Below, piece by piece: positions 1 through 4,525 of a stretch of DNA of 9,414 nt (position 1 is the stretch's first letter; the number at the start of each line of letters is the position of its first letter). Both the position numbers and the translations under genes were made by a program. Under the pieces are notes generated by a model that had not been told where the DNA came from, did no database searches, and saw only the letters and a program-made list of their open reading frames with translations. This stretch comes from an uncultured Collinsella sp. (GTDB lineage: Bacteria > Actinomycetota > Coriobacteriia > Coriobacteriales > Coriobacteriaceae), in NCBI GenBank assembly GCA_900554255.1, contig USGN01000037.1, positions 1-9,414 of the forward strand, given 5' to 3'.

Positions 1-41
1 AGCCAGTGGGATTGCGGTAGCCTTATTTCAAACGCCCGACT

Positions 42-86
42 GACGTTTTTTGCCAAAATCGGGAAAAGCATCGGATGTTGTGATGG
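42..86. repeat. Truncated copy 1 of the ATGTTGTGATG intergenic palindrome
   Basis: This segment matches the inner part and right arm of the complete palindrome at 1270-1328. It has the T-rich/A-rich core, the conserved GAAAAGC block (63-69) and the right arm ending ATGTTGTGATGG (75-86). The left arm (CATCACAACATTC in the other copies) is absent; unrelated sequence stands there, so the copy cannot form the outer stem. It lies about 100 nt upstream of the broken nuclease gene and possibly just after a gene ending before the window. Confidence 0.75.
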
Positions 87-181
87 TTTTTCTACCACTC
101 GACCGGGTGGAATCGCTTTCTTGCGCACGAAGGTGTGCGGACCCGTGGGCAGGGGAATAAGGTTGGTTATCCGACTCCATT

Positions 182-186
182 GGAGG
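182..186 (+). promoter_or_regulatory. Ribosome binding site of the nuclease-like gene
   Basis: GGAGG stands 4 nt before the ATG at 191 and supports that codon as the original start of the gene. I see no convincing -10/-35 pair in 90-180. Confidence 0.55.
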
Positions 187-190
187 TCTC

Positions 191-484
191 ATGGACCTGC
201 CGATCGTCCTGTCCCATAAGACTGCCTGGCTGTACCACAACGTGGCGCGCCCGTCCGAGCCGCTCTCGCGAGCAAGCAGCCTATACGATGAGGACTCGCT
301 TGCTAACGAGGCGGAGCCGACCGCGAGCCTGCCCAAATTGGGACTCGATACCAAGGGGCTGAGGGCTTCAACGGCAGTTGGGATCGTTACCGACTATCTG
401 GTTTCGCTCGGTATTCCACGAGAAGAGCTCGATCATATCGACACGCTCGTCAACTTCGATTTTGAGCGCTCGACGCCGGCTTGA
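191..484 (+). CDS. N-terminal fragment of the interrupted nuclease-like gene (97 aa)
   Basis: This is the part translated from the ATG at 191, which has a GGAGG site just upstream, to the TGA at 482-484. It contains LSHKTAWLYHN near the start and a predicted helical stretch at about residues 60-87. It lacks all putative catalytic residues, which lie after the stop. It is probably a non-functional product of the pseudogene rather than an independent small protein. No membrane segment or signal peptide is visible. Confidence 0.35.
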   Translation: MDLPIVLSHKTAWLYHNVARPSEPLSRASSLYDEDSLANEAEPTASLPKLGLDTKGLRASTAVGIVTDYLVSLGIPREELDHIDTLVNFDFERSTPA

Positions 485-496
485 TTTAGGTGCCAC

Positions 497-1228
497 GTGT
501 TTGGGGCGCCGGTACCTCCAGGCCATCTTATCGAGGTGGCGGAGGGCCTTCTAGTGGTTGATGAGGCCATGTGTTTTGTCCAGGCGGGTTCGTGGATGAG
601 CGAGCCCGAGCAGCTGGAATATGGGTATGAAATCTGCGCCCGTTACCATTTGAATCATCTGTCGACAGGCGATTATATCGAGATGGGGCAGAGGCACACC
701 GTTGCCGACTTGATTGTTTATTGCAACGAGAACCGATCTCGTCAGGGGGCTATACGCGCGGCCGCCGTGCTCAAGCGCGTGCACGATGGCGCGCGATCGC
801 CTATGGAGACAGCCACCGCAATCATGGTCGTAGCGAAACGTTCCCAGGGAGGGTTGGGATATGCCAAGATCGAGCTCAACCATCGGGTCGATGTTCCCAA
901 CGAGTTCAAGTATCTCGCAAAGGCCGGGTATTTCGAGATCGATGTATATGCGCCTGCAAGCGGTACAGGGATTGAATACAACGGCTCGGACCATCTTGAT
1001 AAACAGCGCAGCGCGTCGGATGCGGAGCGTATGACCGTGCTGAGCGCGCTGGGCTTTAGGATGATCGTCCTCACCGGGACTCAGTTTGCCCACCAGCTGC
1101 AATTGCACCGGGCGATGAACGCCATCGCGCTCGCTATGGGCCTTAAGTGCGACCGAAGCGAAGCGTTCCAGAAACGTCAAAACGACCTGCGAGAATTCGT
1201 GATTCGACACTGGGACGGCGGCCTTTAG
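497..1228 (+). CDS. C-terminal fragment of the interrupted nuclease-like gene (up to 243 aa)
   Basis: This is the open part after the TGA. An automatic annotation could start it at GTG 497 or at ATG 569, but neither has a good ribosome binding site, and the GTG is more naturally an internal valine of RCHVFG. It carries the whole nuclease-like core: SPMET (residues 101-105), EIDVY (147-151), IEYNG (159-163), DAER (175-178) and the strand FRMIVLT (187-193). If re-initiation occurs, a nuclease domain without its N-terminal region could be made. It ends NDLREFVIRHWDGGL, and the next feature is a palindrome 41 nt downstream. Confidence 0.45.
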   Translation: MFGAPVPPGHLIEVAEGLLVVDEAMCFVQAGSWMSEPEQLEYGYEICARYHLNHLSTGDYIEMGQRHTVADLIVYCNENRSRQGAIRAAAVLKRVHDGARSPMETATAIMVVAKRSQGGLGYAKIELNHRVDVPNEFKYLAKAGYFEIDVYAPASGTGIEYNGSDHLDKQRSASDAERMTVLSALGFRMIVLTGTQFAHQLQLHRAMNAIALAMGLKCDRSEAFQKRQNDLREFVIRHWDGGL

Positions 1229-1269
1229 GGGCGTTTTGGTCCTTCTACGGGGTGCCGTGGGCAGGCAAG

Positions 1270-1328
1270 CCATCACAACATTCAACGTTTTTTGCCAAAA
1301 ACGGGAAAAGCATCGAATGTTGTGATGG
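1270..1328. repeat. Complete copy 2 of the intergenic palindrome
   Basis: CCATCACAACATTC (1270-1283) and GAATGTTGTGATGG (1315-1328) are perfect 14-bp inverted arms. Inside them, after two unpaired bases, CGTTTTT (1286-1292) pairs with AAAAACG (1297-1303) around TGCC. An unpaired purine-rich segment containing GAAAAGC (1305-1311) follows on the 3' side only. The element sits between the end of the broken nuclease gene and the moaA promoter. It lacks a T-tract after the stem, so it is not a textbook terminator, though it could protect or process a 3' end. Short open frames read across it are not believable genes. Confidence 0.85.
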
Positions 1329-1415
1329 TCTGTGTTGAGGATGGGCTCGGGAAGCCGGTTTTGCTCGAAGCGACCTGTCCTGTCGTACGGGTGTCGGCAT
1401 GATTCTCTCGTGGGG

Positions 1416-1421
1416 TATTAT
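1416..1421 (+). promoter_or_regulatory. Probable -10 element of the moaA operon promoter
   Basis: TATTAT is one mismatch from the consensus -10. No good -35 lies 16-18 nt upstream (the best is weak, around 1392-1398). A start near 1428 would give a leader of only about 35 nt before the GTG at 1462, too short for a molybdenum-cofactor riboswitch. Confidence 0.4.
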
Positions 1422-1461
1422 GTTTTCCGAAGAATAAAACGCCGCGTGAGGGGAAGGCTGC

Positions 1462-2517
1462 GTGGACGGGCGCGTGCAACATGACGGCTTTGGCCGCGAT
1501 ATCAACTACCTGCGCATTGCCGTTACCGACAAGTGCAACTTCCGCTGCATTTACTGCATGCCGGCCGATGGCGTGGTGCCCCGTGCGCACGACGAGCTGC
1601 TCAGCGCCGAGGAAATCGCCCGCTTTGTGCGCTTGGTGGCGGGGGAGGGCATTCGCCGCGTGCGCCTGACGGGTGGCGAGCCGCTGGTCAGCCGCCGTAT
1701 CATCCCGCTCATTCGCGACATCCGCGCGATTCCGCAGATCGAAGACATCTCGCTCACCACCAACGGCGCCCTGCTGCCCAAGCTAGCGCCGCAGCTCAAG
1801 GATGCCGGGCTTAACCGCGTCAACATTTCGCTCGACACACTCGACCCCGAGCTGTTTGGAAAGATCACGCGCCTGGGTCGACTCGAGCAGACCATGGCCG
1901 GCGTCGACGCGGCGCTGGCTTGGGGCTTTGAGCCCGTTAAGGTCAACTGCGTTGTGGTGCGCCGGCTCAACCAGGATGTGGCAGCCCTCGCGCAGCTCAC
2001 GCTCGACCGCCCCATCCACCTGCGCTTTATCGAATACATGCCCATCGGCGACGAGCGCACCAGCTCGCATTGCGCTGTGGACCCGCATGCGCCCGCGCTC
2101 AATCCCGAGCTGTGGGACGTGAGCGATACCGTGCCGAGCGACGAGCTGCGGGCGCGCATCAATGCCGGGGCCACCGCGGCGGGACTGGGCGAGCTCGAGC
2201 CGCTCGACATCAACGACGCTCCTGCTGGTGCGGGCCCTGCGCGCTATTGGCACTTTCCGGGTGCGGCGGGAACGGTTGGCTTCATCAGCGCCATGTCCAA
2301 CCATTTTTGCGCGAATTGCAACCGCCTGCGCCTGACGGCCGACGGAAACGTGCGTCCGTGCCTGTTCAGCGATGCCGAGTATTCGGTGCGCGACGCCTTG
2401 CGCCGTGGTGATGATATGCAGGTACTTTCGATTTGGCGCGATGCCGTGGCCCACAAACCGCAGGAACACGCGATAATTGAGGGCACGCAACGATTTATGT
2501 CCCAAATCGGAGGATGA
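1462..2517 (+). CDS. moaA: GTP 3',8-cyclase MoaA (radical SAM, molybdenum cofactor synthesis)
   Basis: MoaA opens the molybdopterin pathway: it converts GTP to 3',8-cyclo-7,8-dihydro-GTP in the cytoplasm by radical chemistry, and MoaC then forms cyclic pyranopterin monophosphate. The radical SAM cluster motif CX3CX2C is at C25, C29 and C32 (TDKCNFRCIYCMP), and the SAM-binding GGEP follows at residues 71-74. The second 4Fe-4S cluster, diagnostic for MoaA, is held by C283, C286 and C300 (HFCANCNRLRLT, later RPCLF). The protein ends in Gly-Gly, the conserved MoaA tail that reaches the active site. At 351 residues it is slightly longer than the usual 325-340. The GTG start at 1462 is chosen because a GA-rich site (GAGGGGAAGG, 1448-1457) precedes it and the family N-terminus (GRDINYLRIAVTD) follows at once; the nearby ATG at 1481 is out of frame. 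It is the first gene of a two-gene operon with moaC-mobB. Confidence 0.95.
   Translation: MDGRVQHDGFGRDINYLRIAVTDKCNFRCIYCMPADGVVPRAHDELLSAEEIARFVRLVAGEGIRRVRLTGGEPLVSRRIIPLIRDIRAIPQIEDISLTTNGALLPKLAPQLKDAGLNRVNISLDTLDPELFGKITRLGRLEQTMAGVDAALAWGFEPVKVNCVVVRRLNQDVAALAQLTLDRPIHLRFIEYMPIGDERTSSHCAVDPHAPALNPELWDVSDTVPSDELRARINAGATAAGLGELEPLDINDAPAGAGPARYWHFPGAAGTVGFISAMSNHFCANCNRLRLTADGNVRPCLFSDAEYSVRDALRRGDDMQVLSIWRDAVAHKPQEHAIIEGTQRFMSQIGG
2509..2513 (+). promoter_or_regulatory. Ribosome binding site deciding the moaC-mobB start
   Basis: GGAGG overlaps the last codons of moaA and stands 8 nt before the ATG at 2522. It favours this start over the in-frame ATG at 2477, which lies inside moaA and has no such site. 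Confidence 0.75.
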
Positions 2518-2521
2518 TCAT

Positions 2522-3826
2522 ATGGCCAAGAGCAGGTACGCCGATGCCACCAAGGCCGCTCGCAGGGCCGCGATGTCTGCCCACAAAGCCACGGCTGCGG
2601 CGAATGCTGGTAACGCCGACGCGTCCGCGCAGCCGTCTGCCAGCGCTGCCACCGAGCCCGCCCGCGACGCCCGTCGTGACGAGTTGACGCACGTGGACGC
2701 CAAGGGCGAGGTACGCATGGTTGACGTGTCCGACAAGGCCGAGACCCATCGCATTGCCATCGCCGAGGGTACCATCCTCATGCATCCCGAGACGCAGGCC
2801 ATGGTGCTGCAGGACCGCGCCAAAAAGGGCGACGTGCTTGCCTGCGCGCGCGTGGCGGGCATCATGGCCATCAAACGCACGAGCGACATCATCCCCATGT
2901 GCCATCCGCTGCTCATTACCAAGAGCAAGTGCGACATTGCGCCCATCGCTGCGGCGGGGACGCCGGCCGAGGACGTGCCCGAGGGCTGGGCGCCGGCGCG
3001 CGCGGACGGGCAGGTTGGCTTTCACGTACTGGTTACGGCCGGCGTGACGGGCAAGACGGGTATCGAGATGGAGGCCCTGACCGGCGCGAGTGCCGCGTGT
3101 CTGACCATCTACGACATGTGCAAGGCCGTCGATCGCGGCATGGAGATCGTCGACGTGCGCCTGCTGCACAAGGAGGGCGGCCGCTCGGGCATGTGGGATC
3201 GTGCCGAGCGTCAGGCCGCTGCTGTTGAGGCCGTGGCCGCTGACGGTGCCACACTCACAAGCGCGCCCGTCGCCGTCGCGCCCGTAGCTCCTACTCCGGC
3301 TGTCCCCGCGATCGCGTTTATCGGCTACCAAAACTCGGGCAAGACCACGCTCGTCGAGAAGGTCATTGCCGAGCTCACCCGCCGCGGCCTGCGCGTGGGT
3401 TCGCTCAAGCATCACGGGCACCACGGCTTTGATATCGATGTGCCCGCTAAGGACACCTGGCGTCATCACCAGGCCGGATCCAAGCACGTGGGCCTCATCT
3501 GCGCCACGCGCTGGGCGGAGTACGCCGACACGCGTGAGGAGGACGAGATGCCCGCGCGCGAGCTGCTGTCGCGTTACAACGATGTCGACGTGGTGATCAT
3601 CGAGGGCTACAAGACCGAGGGCTTCGACAACATCGTCGTCGCGCGCTCCGGTGTCGACCGTCTGCGCGGCAAGAGCTCGCTCGACCTGGTCGACGGTCAC
3701 ACGCTGGCCCTTGCCTGCAACGAAGCCCTGGCGCGTCAGGCCTTCGACGCCGGCTTTGCGACCCGAGCCATCAACATCAACGACGCCCGAGCCATCTGCG
3801 ACCTGATTCAAGATTATCTGGCCTAA
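2522..3826 (+). CDS. moaC-mobB: Fused cyclic pyranopterin monophosphate synthase MoaC and molybdopterin-guanine dinucleotide protein MobB
   Basis: This 434-residue protein joins two cofactor-synthesis domains. Residues about 54-235 are MoaC, which turns the MoaA product into cyclic pyranopterin monophosphate. Residues matching the E. coli active site (K51, H77, E112, D128, K131) are all present as K102 (KKGDV), H128 (PMCHPL), E182 (IEMEALTG), D198 and K201 (IYDMCKA). An Ala/Pro/Val linker (about 240-262) leads to MobB (263-434), a P-loop GTP-binding protein that assists MobA in attaching GMP to molybdopterin. Its Walker A is GYQNSGKTT (268-276), followed by the family's KHHGH, DIDVPAKDTWRHHQAGS and VIIEGYK segments. 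Residues 1-53 form an Ala-rich, charged extension absent from ordinary MoaC; its role is unknown. The gene starts 4 nt after moaA, and its stop lies in the left arm of a hairpin. MoaC and MobB are usually separate proteins acting at opposite ends of the pathway. Confidence 0.92.
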   Translation: MAKSRYADATKAARRAAMSAHKATAAANAGNADASAQPSASAATEPARDARRDELTHVDAKGEVRMVDVSDKAETHRIAIAEGTILMHPETQAMVLQDRAKKGDVLACARVAGIMAIKRTSDIIPMCHPLLITKSKCDIAPIAAAGTPAEDVPEGWAPARADGQVGFHVLVTAGVTGKTGIEMEALTGASAACLTIYDMCKAVDRGMEIVDVRLLHKEGGRSGMWDRAERQAAAVEAVAADGATLTSAPVAVAPVAPTPAVPAIAFIGYQNSGKTTLVEKVIAELTRRGLRVGSLKHHGHHGFDIDVPAKDTWRHHQAGSKHVGLICATRWAEYADTREEDEMPARELLSRYNDVDVVIIEGYKTEGFDNIVVARSGVDRLRGKSSLDLVDGHTLALACNEALARQAFDAGFATRAININDARAICDLIQDYLA

Positions 3827-3864
3827 AACCTGCCAAATAGGGACAGGTTTTTTGGCAGGTTTTA
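3824..3864 (+). terminator. Hairpin A, probable terminator of moaA-moaC-mobB, overlapping the stop codon
   Basis: TAAAACCTGCCAAA (3824-3837) and TTTGGCAGGTTTTA (3851-3864) are perfect 14-bp arms around a 13-nt loop containing GGGACAGG. The first three bases are the TAA stop of moaC-mobB. T-runs occur in the loop end and right arm, and the A/T flanks make it possibly bidirectional. It shares its loop motif with hairpin B, so it may be a repeat element that also works as terminator. Confidence 0.65.
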
Positions 3865-3882
3865 TCTGGGCAAACGTCATTT

Positions 3883-3915
3883 CCACCACAATGGGGACAG
3901 GCACCTTTGTGGTGG
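3883..3915. repeat. Hairpin B with GGGGACAGG loop (REP-like)
   Basis: CCACCACAA (3883-3891) pairs with TTGTGGTGG (3907-3915). The loop, TGGGGACAGGCACCT, shares GGGACAGG with hairpin A although the stems differ in sequence. A changing stem around a constant loop resembles the REP-like elements often linked to REP-associated tyrosine transposases. That link is from general knowledge, and no transposase is present here. Confidence 0.6.
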
Positions 3916-3930
3916 TCGGGACTTCCAAGC

Positions 3931-3987
3931 CATCACAACATTCGATGAAAATCTCGATTTTGACGAAAAGCGTCGAATGTTGTGATG
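3931..3987. repeat. Complete copy 3 of the intergenic palindrome
   Basis: CATCACAACATTCGA (3931-3945) and TCGAATGTTGTGATG (3973-3987) are perfect 15-bp arms. The inner stem differs from copy 2: AAAATC (3948-3953) pairs with GATTTT (3956-3961). The 3' purine-rich segment with GAAAAGC (3965-3971) is kept. The five bases before the arm (CAAGC overlapping the arm start) are also shared with copy 2. It lies downstream of the moa operon. Confidence 0.85.
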
Positions 3988-3988
3988 C

Positions 3989-4072
3989 TTTTCGTTTCGG
4001 ACGGGATGCTTTTCGTTGTGGGCGGGACGGTTTTCGTTGTGGGCGGGACGGTTTTCGCTATGGACGGTGCGG
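3989..4072. repeat. Four tandem 21-bp units
   Basis: Units are 3989-4009, 4010-4030, 4031-4051 and 4052-4072, each beginning TTTTCG and with a GG(A/C)CGG or similar G-rich second half. Units 2 and 3 are identical, while 1 and 4 differ at several positions. A decayed fifth unit may begin at 4073 (TTTCGCTG). The array starts one base after the right arm of palindrome copy 3. A 21-bp period reads as a 7-residue repeat in any frame, but no start signal supports a gene here. Confidence 0.8.
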
Positions 4073-4172
4073 TTTCGCTGCAGAACCGCCAGCCCGCCGC
4101 CTGCCAACTGCCGCCCGCGTTACGTTTTCGCTGCATTTAGGTAAAGCATCTGCTCCAAGCGGCGTTGCCTTG

Positions 4173-4178
4173 TATACT
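4173..4178 (+). promoter_or_regulatory. Probable -10 element of the gatCAB promoter
   Basis: TATACT lies 36 nt before the gatC ATG, in the only A/T-leaning stretch after the repeats, and is one mismatch from consensus. No strong -35 is seen at the right distance (around 4149-4155). Transcription would start near 4185, giving a leader of about 30 nt. Confidence 0.45.
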
Positions 4179-4199
4179 AGAGCGGTTTAACTGTTATGC

Positions 4200-4208
4200 G
4201 GAAGGGAG
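4200..4208 (+). promoter_or_regulatory. Ribosome binding site deciding the gatC start
   Basis: GGAAGGGAG ends 5 nt before the ATG at 4214. It would lie inside the coding region if the in-frame ATG at 4196 were used, so 4214 is preferred. Confidence 0.7.
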
Positions 4209-4213
4209 CGCCT

Positions 4214-4525
4214 ATGGCACTCAGCGAGAAAGACGTGCGCGGCATCGCCGAGTACGCAAAGATCGCACTGACCGATGACGAGCTCACCCAGATGACGTCC
4301 TACCTGAACGACGCCGTCCAGATGCTCGAGCCCGTCTTGCAATATGACTTGCCCGACGTGGAGCCCACGTTCCATCCCATCGGAAGCCTGTCCAACGTGA
4401 TGGGCGATGACCTGCGCGAGCCCGAGCGCGACCTGCCGCTCGACGTCGCGCTGGAAAACGCCGGCAGCGCGCGCGACCGCTACTTCCGCGTGCCGTCCAT
4501 TTTGGGAGAGGGGGAGAGCGAGTAA
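4214..4525 (+). CDS. gatC: Glutamyl-/aspartyl-tRNA amidotransferase subunit C
   Basis: GatC is the small subunit that wraps around and stabilises the GatA-GatB pair of the tRNA-dependent amidotransferase. The 103-residue length is typical for the family. The N-terminal helices (SEKDVRGIAEYAKIALTDDEL), the central segment (VEPTFHPIGSLSNVMGDD) and the C-terminal FRVPSILGEGE all match the family pattern. The start at 4214 is set by the purine-rich site ending 5 nt upstream and gives the usual M-x-L-S/T N-terminus. The TAA stop shares its last A with the gatA ATG (TAATG), so translation of the two is probably coupled. It is the first gene of gatCAB; a TATACT box 36 nt upstream is the likely promoter. 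Confidence 0.95.
   Translation: MALSEKDVRGIAEYAKIALTDDELTQMTSYLNDAVQMLEPVLQYDLPDVEPTFHPIGSLSNVMGDDLREPERDLPLDVALENAGSARDRYFRVPSILGEGESE

Larger units (their letters stand above)
191..1228 (+). pseudogene. Nuclease-like (DUF559/PD-(D/E)XK type) protein gene, split by an in-frame TGA
   Basis: Reading from the ATG at 191 to the TAG at 1226-1228 gives 345 codons in one frame, with a single stop (TGA, codon 98, 482-484). Frame and apparent homology continue straight across it: the codons after the stop read FRCHVFGAP, followed by a stretch (VDEAMCFVQA) typical of the same protein family. The C-terminal part looks like a DUF559/Vsr-like PD-(D/E)XK nuclease fold: an SPMET helix (E206, uninterrupted numbering), then EIDVY (D251), IEYNG (E262), DH, a DAER helix and a final strand (FRMIVLT). 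The N-terminal 100 residues (LSHKTAWLYH, later LGIPREELDHIDTLV) have no function I can name. I recall similar full-length proteins of roughly 300-350 residues in Coriobacteriia, some loosely linked to AbiEi-like proteins, but cannot verify this. GC is lower than in the flanking operons, and ATA and AGG codons occur, suggesting acquired DNA. A CGA-to-TGA change would explain the stop. Confidence 0.7.

Noticed and set aside
123..138. Small hairpin GCGCAC/GTGTGC upstream of the nuclease gene
   Set aside because: Only six pairs including a G-T wobble, with no T-run or repeated occurrence; it is not distinguishable from chance in GC-rich DNA.
482..484. The in-frame TGA read as selenocysteine
   Set aside because: It is not at a predicted catalytic position, the protein is not a known selenoprotein type, and I see no convincing bacterial SECIS-like stem immediately after it. 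A nonsense mutation is simpler.
1147..1338. Short frames running over palindrome copy 2 on both strands (also 1245-1505 and 1282-1590 minus)
   Set aside because: Shared peptide pieces such as ITTFDAF come from the repeated DNA and not from a protein family; no start signals are seen.
1422..1461. Molybdenum-cofactor riboswitch upstream of moaA
   Set aside because: From the probable -10 at 1416 only about 35 nt of leader remain, too short for the known motif, and the sequence upstream is occupied by the palindrome.
3989..4072. CRISPR-like array
   Set aside because: The units are directly contiguous 21-mers with no spacers and no cas genes nearby.
3852..4190. Plus-strand frame across the repeat region with a 7-residue repeat (RDGFRCG)
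   Set aside because: It starts inside hairpin A, has no ribosome site and is simply the translation of palindrome copy 3 and the 21-bp array. Minus-strand frames at 3877-4107 and 3933-4136 fail for the same reason.
4196..4198. ATG at 4196 as the gatC start
   Set aside because: The clear ribosome site lies at 4200-4208, after this codon, and the added residues (MRKGAP) are not typical of GatC; 4214 fits better.
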